A stretch of 56,636 nucleotides of DNA from Vibrio cholerae. Its GTDB lineage: Bacteria > Actinomycetota > Actinomycetes > Actinomycetales > Micrococcaceae. The translations under genes were made by a program, and so were the position numbers. The notes under the pieces were generated by a model. That model was not told the origin of the DNA. It saw only the letters and a list, made by a program, of their open reading frames with translations, and did not search any database. Of the stretch, positions 38,621-46,561 are shown in pieces; position 1 is the first letter of the stretch; every line of letters starts with the position of its first letter. The stretch lies in the NCBI GenBank assembly GCA_009728235.1, contig WNZI01000020.1:1-56636 (forward strand). Direction: 5' to 3'.

Positions 38621-39835
38621 CTAGAGGCAGTCGGCGTTCGTCAGGCCGAGTTCGGCGTTCTCGACGGCGTTGGCGCAGTCGACGATGTTGTCGCGTTCGG
38701 GGCGGGTCGCGATGGCGTGACCTTCCCCGTTGACGATGGCGGTGTTGTCGACGAACAGGTTGCGGGTGCCCCAGCCGTCGATGATCTCGTGTGTCTGGAA
38801 GCCGTCCATGGGGGTGTTCTCACCGCGGTTACCGGTGATGGTCCAGGCTGTTCCCTTGACGTCGACCCAGGAATCGGCGCCGGACAGGTCCGAGCCGTCG
38901 AACGTGTTGTTGATGATCAGGCCGTGCACCGTCCCTTCCTTGACGTCGATGCTCTCCGACGTCGTGCCACTGATGGTGTTGCCCGCGATGACGTTGCGGT
39001 CGCTGCGATCGGGAAGGCACTCGGTGATGGTGCACCAGTTGCTCTCGGCGGTGCCGATGTACACGCCCTCGCCGAACTTGGGCTTGCGGAGTCCGGTGTT
39101 GCTGATGGTGTTGTCGAGGACCACGTTCGCCGTGCTGTTCTTGCGGAGGTGGATCGCCTCGTCCCCGATCCCGGTGACGGTCAGTTCCTGGATGACCGTC
39201 CCTGTCGTCGAATCGGCCATGACACCTTTCTGGCCGTTCCGAACCGTGAAGCCGATGAGGGCCCAGTGCTCTGCCTGGTCGAGGTGGAAGACGTACCCAC
39301 CCTTGATGCTGCCGCCGTCGAGCACGGCGCCGGAGTCACCGCAGAGGAAGATGCGTTCCTGGGCGGTTCCCGACGTCGTCGCCACGAACGAACCGTCGTA
39401 GACGCCGTCCGCTAGCCGGATGACATCTCCCGGTGCGGCCGATTCGAGGGCCTCGGTGAGTTCCTCGGCGCTGCTGACCTGCCGGGTGGTGTCCGGGCAC
39501 TCGAGCTTGTCGTAGGTGGGGAGGTCCGCTTGTCCGGGCTGTGCCTGGGCTTCCAGGCCGGGCGTCGTGATGGGCTCTCCCTCTTCCTCTTCTTCCTCCT
39601 CGGGTTCTTCCGTCTCGTCCTTCCTGGAACCGGAGTCTGTCGTCATGGTGGGCAACGGGCTCTGGGAGGGGCCTGTGCCAGGCGGCGTCGCGACGGTGGT
39701 CGGTGGCGCTGCCTGACCGGCGTCGTCGTTGGACCCCGACGTGAGCAGGGGAACGGCGATGATGAGCGTCAGCAGCACACCGGCGATGAGTCCAGCGACG
39801 GCGGAGATGACGATCGATGCGTTGAGGTTCTTCAT
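38621..39835 (-). CDS. Membrane-anchored parallel beta-helix protein (copy 2)
   Basis: 404 residues: one transmembrane helix or uncleaved signal at 8-32, a flexible Pro/Thr linker with an acidic Glu run (about 75-90), and then a right-handed beta-helix to the C-terminus. GEGVYIGTAESNW, LPDRSDRN, DSWVDVKG and IDGWGTRNLF match copy 1 at 7131-8486 nearly residue for residue. The fold is that of lyases, mannuronan C5-epimerases and NosD/CASH proteins. Its start overlaps the stop of the longer beta-helix gene by 4 bp, so it probably acts with it on the exported polymer. Activity is unknown. Confidence 0.87.
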   Translation of the reverse strand: MKNLNASIVISAVAGLIAGVLLTLIIAVPLLTSGSNDDAGQAAPPTTVATPPGTGPSQSPLPTMTTDSGSRKDETEEPEEEEEEEGEPITTPGLEAQAQPGQADLPTYDKLECPDTTRQVSSAEELTEALESAAPGDVIRLADGVYDGSFVATTSGTAQERIFLCGDSGAVLDGGSIKGGYVFHLDQAEHWALIGFTVRNGQKGVMADSTTGTVIQELTVTGIGDEAIHLRKNSTANVVLDNTISNTGLRKPKFGEGVYIGTAESNWCTITECLPDRSDRNVIAGNTISGTTSESIDVKEGTVHGLIINNTFDGSDLSGADSWVDVKGTAWTITGNRGENTPMDGFQTHEIIDGWGTRNLFVDNTAIVNGEGHAIATRPERDNIVDCANAVENAELGLTNADCL

Positions 39836-41763
39836 GTGCCTATGTTTCCTGCCGTCCGGCGTCCGGCCGAGGTGGCGGAGCCGGTGATGGCTGTCAGGGG
39901 GATCTTGTCCGCGTAGGGGTGCGTCTTCTCGCGGCTGCGACCTGCTCCCTTGATGGCCGTGAAGACGACGATCAGGGCGAGGAAGAGCCAGAGAACGGTC
40001 AGGGGCTGGAAGAAGTTCCGGACCATGATGTACCAGGGAGTGGTGTCGTTCCAGGCGTTGGTGGTGTTGGCGGAGACGGTGACGCTGTCTGCGCGGCGTG
40101 AGTCAACGGCGCTCGGTCCCTTGCCGGCGATGGTGTTCTGGGCGACGTCGGTGCCCTCGGTCTGCCCGACGATGGTGATGCCGTGGTTCGTCAGGCCGGT
40201 GAGCGTGTTGCGACCCACCTCCGCGACGGAGTCACGGACGTAGATGCCGATCTCACCGCCGTCCACGATGTTGCCCGAGACCGTGGCGCCTGAGACGGTG
40301 TCCCGGACCGCGATGCCCTGGTTCACCTGGTCCCGCAGCTGGTTGCCCACCACGCTGACGTTGCGGGCGCCGTCGCGGACGACGATCCCCATGGTGTTGG
40401 CGGAGACATTGTTCGCATGGACACCCACGTTATCCCCGCCGATCACCTCGATCCCATAGCGTCCGTTGCCTGAGGCGGTGCTGTTCGCGACGGAGTTGTT
40501 GCCGTACCTGCCGAGCGAGATGCCCGTTGCGCTCGGTCCGTTCGCCAGGGGCTGGCCCTCGATGGAGATCCCGTTGCGCCGGTTGTCCCGCGCGGTTACC
40601 TCGCTGAGCACGATGCCTGTGGTGGCGCGGGAGAGGACGAAGCCGTCACCGGCATTGTCGGAGGACTCCGTCTTGCCCACGGCAGCGTTGGTGACGTAGC
40701 GGTGCATGACCACTCCGTCCGCGAGGCTTCCGGTGACCTTCGTGTCCTTGATGTCGACGCCGTTGGCATTCGCGATGAACAGCCCGAAGGCGTTGCCGTC
40801 GATGGCCGTGTCCGTGATGGAGGCGGAGACGTAGCTGTACGTCGGGTCGGTGAGGTCGACGTCGGGCAGGGGGAGTTCTCCTGCCGGAAGGACGCCGTCC
40901 ACCGGAGATGCAGCAGGGTTCGGCTTGGCGACTTCATTCAGAGCCTCGACGCCGGCTTTCACGTCCCTGCCGAAATCGGCAAGGGTTCCGGTGCTGGGAC
41001 GGTCCGTGCCGGTGAGGGACAGTCCGCCCGTGCGGCCACTCCAGAAGCCCAGATCGTTCAGCTCCACGTAGTTCAGGGCCACCTGACCGCCGATGGACCG
41101 GATGTAGGCGCGGCCATCGTCGGTCAGGGTGTCGTCCATTCCCTTGTCGCGGTCCCAGCTGCGGATCGTCACCGGGTTGCCCTCGGACCCGCTGAGCTTG
41201 AGGGTGCCGCCGTAGTTGACGATCGACACGAAGCCACCGGCGTCGCTTGCCATTTTCACCTCGAGACCACCCGGTTCCGAGAGATCCAGTGTGGCGCCGT
41301 TCTGGATGACCAGGTGTTCGGACAGGAGGAAGGAGCCGTCGGGCTGGCGCACGAACGTCTGCGGTGCCAGTTCGAGGAGGCTCTCCACCGTGTAGGCCTC
41401 GTCACGCGAGGTCAGCACGAGCGAATAGGCCGAACCTGCCGAGAGGCGGTATGCCGTCTTCACGTCGAGGTTCCGCCACCGCACCATGGACGCGACGGTC
41501 CGCACCTCGGTGAGGCGCCTGTCCTCGTCGGCGACCAGGGCCGCTTCGAGCTCGGGATTCCCCGGGTAGCCGGTGCCGTCCATGACCTCCGACGTGCCGA
41601 GGTCTTCGAGTTCGGTCGCAGCTGGAGGTTGCGGTTCTGACTGCGTGAACCCGTTCTCCTCGGCGGCATGGGCCGGGGACACCAGGACGGGCAGGGCCAG
41701 TCCCGCGGCCAGGAGGACCGAGAGGACCCGTCCGCCGGACCGGACGACCGTTCCCCGACTCAT
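39832..41763 (-). CDS. Exported, C-terminally membrane-anchored beta-helix protein
   Basis: 643 residues, distinct from the paralogous pair. It has a signal peptide (cleavage near PAHA, about 33) and an N-terminal beta-rich region. A long beta-helix (about 170-580) carries many NGI/NNG turn motifs such as RRNGISIEG and NRYG-like repeats. One transmembrane helix near 595-615 and a basic cytoplasmic tail end the protein. The open frame continues beyond the ATG at 41763, but that extension is out-of-frame reading of the GT2 gene. The start overlaps the GT2 stop (ATGA). Likely a periplasm-side or wall-side factor that guides or modifies the GT2 product, comparable in position to AlgG/AlgK in alginate synthesis (inference). 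Confidence 0.83.
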   Translation of the reverse strand: MSRGTVVRSGGRVLSVLLAAGLALPVLVSPAHAAEENGFTQSEPQPPAATELEDLGTSEVMDGTGYPGNPELEAALVADEDRRLTEVRTVASMVRWRNLDVKTAYRLSAGSAYSLVLTSRDEAYTVESLLELAPQTFVRQPDGSFLLSEHLVIQNGATLDLSEPGGLEVKMASDAGGFVSIVNYGGTLKLSGSEGNPVTIRSWDRDKGMDDTLTDDGRAYIRSIGGQVALNYVELNDLGFWSGRTGGLSLTGTDRPSTGTLADFGRDVKAGVEALNEVAKPNPAASPVDGVLPAGELPLPDVDLTDPTYSYVSASITDTAIDGNAFGLFIANANGVDIKDTKVTGSLADGVVMHRYVTNAAVGKTESSDNAGDGFVLSRATTGIVLSEVTARDNRRNGISIEGQPLANGPSATGISLGRYGNNSVANSTASGNGRYGIEVIGGDNVGVHANNVSANTMGIVVRDGARNVSVVGNQLRDQVNQGIAVRDTVSGATVSGNIVDGGEIGIYVRDSVAEVGRNTLTGLTNHGITIVGQTEGTDVAQNTIAGKGPSAVDSRRADSVTVSANTTNAWNDTTPWYIMVRNFFQPLTVLWLFLALIVVFTAIKGAGRSREKTHPYADKIPLTAITGSATSAGRRTAGNIGT

Positions 41764-43154
41764 CGCGCACCTACCGGGCTCTGCTGTGCTTCTGCCGGTG
41801 CGGCGAGGGCGACGGGAGCGGGGATGGTGCTGGCGTGAACCGCCACCGGTGAGGCTTCCTGTACCTGCGGGAAGGAGACGGACTGCGACAGGGAGGACGA
41901 GGTCTGCCCATCCCCACCGGTCGAATCGGCGTGGCGGGTCAGCCAACCCTGCTTGTTCATGGTGAAGAAGGCGTAGACCTTGATCGGCAGCGCGATGAGG
42001 ATGACGACGGCGGTCACGAGGGGGAGCAGGATGATCTCCTGCGGGTGACGGCGAAGGTGCGAGAACCCGCGGATGCCGCGACCCAGCAGGATCCAGCCGA
42101 AGGCGAGGGCGGCTGCGACCGGAGTCAGTTCCAGGCGGCTGAAGATGAGGTACCCCATGGTCACCCCCATGGTCACCGGTGTCAGCAGGATCTGCAGGAC
42201 GGTGATCTTCGTGACGAAGGGTACGCGCCACAGCCAGCCCTTGTAGACGGCCGTCAGGTAGCAGCGGTAGGAGTTGCGGCTCCAGCGCACGCGCTGCTTC
42301 ACGAAGGCGCGGAAACTGGAGGGGAACATCGACAGCGCACGGGCGCTGGATTGATGGACGGTCTTGAACCCGGACGCCAGGACGAGCCAGGTGAGGCGCC
42401 CGTCGTCGCCCGAGATGCAGCGCCGGCCCATGAAGAACTCGTTCTCGAGGTTCTCGAGGACGGGCAGGGCGGCCGTCCTGCGGTAGGCACCGGTGCGGCC
42501 CGAGATGCAGGCGACGGCACCCGCGCGGCCCATGGCGGGAACGTAGTCGTAGTAGCGCAGGTTCACGAGCCAGTCGGCGACACGGCGCCAGACGCTCGTG
42601 GTGCGCTGGTAGACGTTCTGTTGGGTGCTGACGCCACCGACGTTCGGGTCGGCGAAGGGCATCTGCACGGCTGCGAGGAGCCCGGGCTCCCAGAAAGTGT
42701 CCGAGTCCGTCAGGATGAACAGCTCTCCGGTTGCCCGCCGCATGCCTTCGCCCAGGGCCGATCGTTTGCCGGCGTGGGGGAAGAGCACGGGCTTGATACG
42801 TTCGTCTCCGAGCGCGACCAGCCGGCCGTACGCCTCCGTATCCGCAAGGTCCAGCACGATGATGATCTCGGTGGGATCCTGCCGGCGCCACGTGTCCAGG
42901 CATGCCATCAGGATCTCGGTGTCCTCGTGGAACGAGGGCACGATCACGGACGTGGTGGTAGTGAAGTCGGTGACGATCGGTTTGGCGCGACGGGACAGGA
43001 TGACCCGGTAGAGCCAGAGTGCCCAGACGATCGCACCGGCGAGGGCGATGGGCATGTACGCCGTCCAGTTGGACAGGTCGATCGTAGGCAGCTGGAAGGT
43101 CGAGAGATTTTCGAGGATGTCGCCCACGAAAAGGGGGGCGGGTGAGGTAGTCAT
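41760..43154 (-). CDS. Processive GT2 synthase, hyaluronan-synthase-like
   Basis: 464 residues: an N-terminal helix (about 30-50), a cytoplasmic GT-A domain, and four or five C-terminal helices (from about 310). Processive-synthase motifs are complete: DLADTEAY, TDSDTFWEPG (DXD, about 146), SGDDGRLTW (acceptor base, about 248) and KQRVRWSRNSYR (about 287). The spacing and the GDD-RLT plus QSSARAL blocks resemble class I hyaluronan synthases more than BcsA; no PilZ c-di-GMP domain is present. Together with the ugd in the same operon, a UDP-glucuronate-using synthase is plausible, though Alg8-like or other products are possible. It is the operon's first gene; 453 bp of non-coding DNA precede it. 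Confidence 0.87.
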   Translation of the reverse strand: MTTSPAPLFVGDILENLSTFQLPTIDLSNWTAYMPIALAGAIVWALWLYRVILSRRAKPIVTDFTTTTSVIVPSFHEDTEILMACLDTWRRQDPTEIIIVLDLADTEAYGRLVALGDERIKPVLFPHAGKRSALGEGMRRATGELFILTDSDTFWEPGLLAAVQMPFADPNVGGVSTQQNVYQRTTSVWRRVADWLVNLRYYDYVPAMGRAGAVACISGRTGAYRRTAALPVLENLENEFFMGRRCISGDDGRLTWLVLASGFKTVHQSSARALSMFPSSFRAFVKQRVRWSRNSYRCYLTAVYKGWLWRVPFVTKITVLQILLTPVTMGVTMGYLIFSRLELTPVAAALAFGWILLGRGIRGFSHLRRHPQEIILLPLVTAVVILIALPIKVYAFFTMNKQGWLTRHADSTGGDGQTSSSLSQSVSFPQVQEASPVAVHASTIPAPVALAAPAEAQQSPVGAR

Positions 43155-43607
43155 GGAACCTCCGATTGATGGAATTGCTCAGGGAAGCCGGTTCTCCTGG
43201 CGGGAGCGTCAAGGAAAGATTCGGAGAAAGGCTCTTGCGAGCTACGCGGCCCCCAGCGGCATGATTGAAGGCTAGAATCGACGCCCCGCACGAAACACAG
43301 TGCGCAACGCTCCATTCGGCCAGGGTTCTACGTGTGCCTCCCAGCGTTCCCGGATCGGGCACACTCGCACGACTACGCAGGTGGTACACCGCCCGCCGAC
43401 CCGTTCGTGCTGGTCGATCCTGGGAGAGCAGGTGGAGGTGTCCCTGCGACAATCGGTGGTCACTTCGTTCGAGGCATGGTGCAGCGGTGGCGATACCGCT
43501 GCCCGGCAGCCGGCCGAAGCCGCCGTCATGCACTTCCTCGTTCTGGACGGGTCTGGTTGCGCTGCTAGGGTGCGGAGGACCTACCCGCTCAACAGGAGGG
43601 CCTAGCC
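43155..43607. other. Divergent intergenic region (GT2 operon / 48-aa gene)
   Basis: No convincing gene lies in these 453 bp between two divergently read genes. Open frames here have no conserved look and lack ribosome sites. The span is the likely place for the promoter of the GT2 operon and that of the small gene at 43608. I could not identify a strong -35/-10 pair or a named operator. Confidence 0.5.
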
Positions 43608-43754
43608 ATGGCTGAAGACGCACGGTTCGAGGCGCACAACGCGCTACTCAAAGCGATCACGGAAGAAGTGGGGAACGACGCCGGCCGGTACAGCCTGACG
43701 GACCTTGCCCAGGCGTACAACCTGGTCGTCTCCGCGTACCCGCCACAGAGCTAG
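43608..43754 (+). CDS. Small hypothetical protein (48 residues)
   Basis: An ATG at 43608 with a strong ribosome site (AGGAGGG, 8 bp upstream) opens a 48-residue soluble protein, MAEDARFEAHNALL ... GRYSLTDLAQAYNLVV ... PPQS. It is rich in Ala, Glu and Leu and reads as two amphipathic helices. Size, ribosome site and a hairpin just downstream make it a real gene. It stands alone on the plus strand between the two minus-strand EPS operons. Function unknown; it could be a small regulator or stress protein. Confidence 0.65.
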   Translation: MAEDARFEAHNALLKAITEEVGNDAGRYSLTDLAQAYNLVVSAYPPQS

Positions 43755-43776
43755 AACGAACACAGAGCCAGAACGA

Positions 43777-43818
43777 ACGACGGCGCCCCACCCTCTTCGT
43801 GAGGATGGGGCGCGTCGT
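43777..43818. terminator. Bidirectional terminator between convergent genes
   Basis: A long hairpin (GCGCCCCA with TGGGGCGC, extended by ACGAC/GTCGT across one bulge, and CCTC/GAGG inside) lies between the 48-residue gene and the convergent glycoside hydrolase gene. It has no strong T-run on either side. Confidence 0.6.
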
Positions 43819-43898
43819 GTTCGAGGGTCGTGGGCCTTCCGCCTGGACGCCGAGCGCGTCTCGGCGACCGACGATGGACGGCCCGCCGGACCTCCCGG

Positions 43899-45359
43899 TC
43901 AGGTGATGCTTGCGGACCGGGCCGGGACGCTGATGGTCTTGCCGTAGGCGGTGACCGAGCGGGTGGAGGCCGTGGTGTTGACCGCGATGATGGTGCCGTT
44001 CGACAGCTTCACCACGTTCACGCCGGAGAACTTCAACGGAGCCGCGGTGGCATAGGCTCCCGAGGTGATCGCCTTCGTCATCGCCGTGACCTGTGTGTCC
44101 GCCGCGTTGACGGACGCCGTCGTGACGGCCTCGTGAAGGGAATCGTCGTCCCAGGCGTTGTCCTGGCACGTGGGTTCGGCCTGCGAGATCGTGGCCGTCA
44201 TCTGGCGGGTGGCCACGGTCCGGGTCTGCAGAAGGTGTCCGAGTGTCATCCGGTGATCGAGCGTGCGCCGGGTCTTGCCCGCTGCCACCACCGAGTCACG
44301 TGCGGCGTAGCTCTTCCGCAGGCACGGTGCGGCGGTGCCGATATCGTTGCCCTGACGGTAGGCCGTCGTCGGCAGTTCGCGCAGGGGCACCGAGTAGTCG
44401 TGCTCAACGATGGGCATGCCCGCGGCCGTGATGGCCCGGTAGGCGGTGGTGGCCTGGTCAAGATCGACCAGGGGTAGGGGACGGCCGGTCCCGCTGGAGA
44501 CGATGTGCTCCCGGACTGCGAAATCGACGGAGCCCGTGGCGGCCAGCTGCTTGGCGAGGTTCACCTGGTTGCTCCACGCCGGGTAGACGCCGAGGTTCAC
44601 GGCGACAGGGACATTGCGCCCCATGGTGCTGGTGAGCTTCGCGTCAAAACGCTTCACAGCAGCGATCAGCGCACGCCCGTAGGCGTCGTCGTCGGCCCAC
44701 GGTCCCCACTGACCGACGTCGACCATGTCCTGGCCGTGCGACGGCGACATCGAGGCGTCATCGAGGAAGATGCCGTCGAACCGCGCCGGGGCAGCATTGG
44801 TGGTACCGCGCTGCGCGTCAGTGGTGAGCATCGTCCGGGCCATGGCGGCACAGGCGTCCGCGTAGGCAGGCGAGAGGTTCGCGACCGTGAGGTAGGAGTA
44901 CCCCGGGTAGCTCACGAAGCCGTCGGCGTTCTTCGCAACCCTGGGGTTGGTCGTCTTCACGGCGAACTGCTTGCCGGCAGCCGTTGCGGTGTCCGCGCAC
45001 GAATTCTGGAAGACGCCGTTCCACGGTTCGGCATTCCTCATGGCGCCGATGTTGAGGTACGCGAGGAAGGTGGTGCCTGGGTTGGCGGCCTTCATATCGC
45101 GGAGGGTGCAGTCCCCGGGGGCGTCCGTGGTGGCCATCATCGGATCGACGATCGCCACGGATACCTTGCCCGTGAGTGCCGCACCCGGGCACAGGAGCTG
45201 CCCTTGGCGGTAACCCTGCAGGTAGGCGGGCAGCTGCTGCCCGGAACTGGTGGTTAGACTGTTGGCGCTCGCGGGCACCGCGAGCGACGTGACGGCGAAG
45301 ATGGCCGCAAGTGCCATCGAAAGGAAAGTTGCCCCAGCGGCATTCGGTCTCATACCCAC
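43899..45359 (-). CDS. Secreted putative glycoside hydrolase (TIM barrel, GH114/GHL15-like)
   Basis: A 486-residue exported protein with a signal peptide (cleavage near PASA, about 32). The barrel region contains FLAYLNIGAM (near 115), ARFDGIFLDDASMSP (near 195) and a late PIVEHDYSVPL (near 315). The FDGIFLDD block, with two acidic residues on one strand end, is what is seen in GHL15/GH114-type hydrolases that include the PelA hydrolase domain. The last 100 residues form an additional beta domain. Its position beside PelF and PelG genes suggests trimming of the exported polymer. Family placement is by motif only. Confidence 0.7.
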   Translation of the reverse strand: MGMRPNAAGATFLSMALAAIFAVTSLAVPASANSLTTSSGQQLPAYLQGYRQGQLLCPGAALTGKVSVAIVDPMMATTDAPGDCTLRDMKAANPGTTFLAYLNIGAMRNAEPWNGVFQNSCADTATAAGKQFAVKTTNPRVAKNADGFVSYPGYSYLTVANLSPAYADACAAMARTMLTTDAQRGTTNAAPARFDGIFLDDASMSPSHGQDMVDVGQWGPWADDDAYGRALIAAVKRFDAKLTSTMGRNVPVAVNLGVYPAWSNQVNLAKQLAATGSVDFAVREHIVSSGTGRPLPLVDLDQATTAYRAITAAGMPIVEHDYSVPLRELPTTAYRQGNDIGTAAPCLRKSYAARDSVVAAGKTRRTLDHRMTLGHLLQTRTVATRQMTATISQAEPTCQDNAWDDDSLHEAVTTASVNAADTQVTAMTKAITSGAYATAAPLKFSGVNVVKLSNGTIIAVNTTASTRSVTAYGKTISVPARSASIT

Positions 45360-45472
45360 ATAGTGGGGTCTTCCCGCGCGTCCGACCCCGGTACGGCGCT
45401 AATCAGGCGAAATCCTGACGATTTCCTGACACATCGCCTGCCCTTACACGTGCGGCAGGGGGGTGATCGGCG

Positions 45473-46561
45473 TCAATCGGGTCGACGGAACAGGACGCCT
45501 CGATGGGGTGGCAGCACCACCGACGACGGCGCGGGACGGCCTTCTGCATCCACCATCCCGGGTGGAATCCGCACCTTCCGGCGTCGCCTGCCGTCCTGGT
45601 TGAAGTTCACCGCAGCGAATCCGCCGTCGAACTCCCGCCACCATGCGTGACCCCGATGCTTGGGCTTGGTGAGGGGAGAGCCGAGCTGCCAATCGAGTTC
45701 GGGCGCGTACTGGGTCTTGCTGTAATCATCATGCGCCGTGGCCGAGTAGGCTCCGCGTCCCTCACCGAAGATCCAGAAAGCCGACAACCCGTAGGTGAAG
45801 TTGGGGTGCTGGTCATCGCCGTCGGTGGGCACTCGGAGGATGGAGAGCCCGGGTCCCGTCGCCTGCGAGAGCTGCGCCTCGGCCGTGTCGGGGTCGAACA
45901 GGTGCACCGGACTGTACCCGAGCCACACCTCCTCGAAGCCCCCGCCGAAGGCTGCATGGGATTCCCACCTGCCCGGATCGCGGCGCGATTCCGCGATGTT
46001 CGGCACGAGGATCTTCCCTGCCTCATTGAGTGCTGTTCCGGCCGCCTCGACGAGGTCGCCGAGCGCGCGGCGCATGAACCCCATGTCGGAGGCACCGCTG
46101 ATCGGCAGGTGGAGGCCGTAGTAGTCCTCGAACACGTCGTTGTCCGCCATGACGCCGTCGAACGGGGAATCCCGCAATTCCTCGACCACGTTCTCCACCC
46201 AGCGGCGCTGGTAGGCGGGGTTCCACACCTGCAACTGCCAGTGCCCCGGATACCGCTCCCACTCGATGCGGGTGCCATCGAGGCGGGTGGCGAACCAGTT
46301 GCCGCCGTCCGCCCCGTCCGCGGCCTCCGCCTCGGGGAAGGACACACCTGACGTGTACACGGGACCGAGCTCGTAGCTCCGTGTAGAGGACAGGCATTTG
46401 TAGCACAGCACCGTCATGTCGGGGCGCAGGCGTTTGAGTTCCTCGGCCGCGTCCGTCTCCCACGGCTGAAGGATCGCCACCCGGTAGTGCTCCGCTGCGA
46501 AGGCGACCTGCCCCGGAAGCAGCGGATCACCGTAACGGATCCACGCCCCGACACCCGTCAT
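45473..46561 (-). CDS. Cytosolic-type putative glycoside hydrolase (GHL15-like)
   Basis: A 362-residue protein without a recognisable signal peptide. It contains VLCYKCLSSTRSYE, QVWNPAYQRRWVENVV and SPFDGVMADNDVFEDYYG (near 140), a strand-end acidic cluster like that of GHL15 hydrolases. The C-terminal HAWWREFDGGFAAVNFN is a beta domain. It overlaps the PelF stop by 4 bp. The start could be a little later, as the first residues MTGVGAWIRYG are close to the barrel's first strand. Likely acts on oligosaccharide intermediates or, if exported by another route, on the polymer. Confidence 0.7.
   Translation of the reverse strand: MTGVGAWIRYGDPLLPGQVAFAAEHYRVAILQPWETDAAEELKRLRPDMTVLCYKCLSSTRSYELGPVYTSGVSFPEAEAADGADGGNWFATRLDGTRIEWERYPGHWQLQVWNPAYQRRWVENVVEELRDSPFDGVMADNDVFEDYYGLHLPISGASDMGFMRRALGDLVEAAGTALNEAGKILVPNIAESRRDPGRWESHAAFGGGFEEVWLGYSPVHLFDPDTAEAQLSQATGPGLSILRVPTDGDDQHPNFTYGLSAFWIFGEGRGAYSATAHDDYSKTQYAPELDWQLGSPLTKPKHRGHAWWREFDGGFAAVNFNQDGRRRRKVRIPPGMVDAEGRPAPSSVVLPPHRGVLFRRPD

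Noticed and set aside
41760..43154. GT2 as a bacterial cellulose synthase (BcsA)
   Set aside because: There is no PilZ domain, no bcsB-like neighbour, and the GDD-RLT and Q-x-RW region is closer to hyaluronan-type synthases.
39832..43623. One continuous open frame of 1263 codons on the minus strand
   Set aside because: Only the last 643 codons (from ATG 41763) look like protein. The rest reads the GT2 gene in a wrong frame; the GT2 gene itself is complete at 41760-43154.
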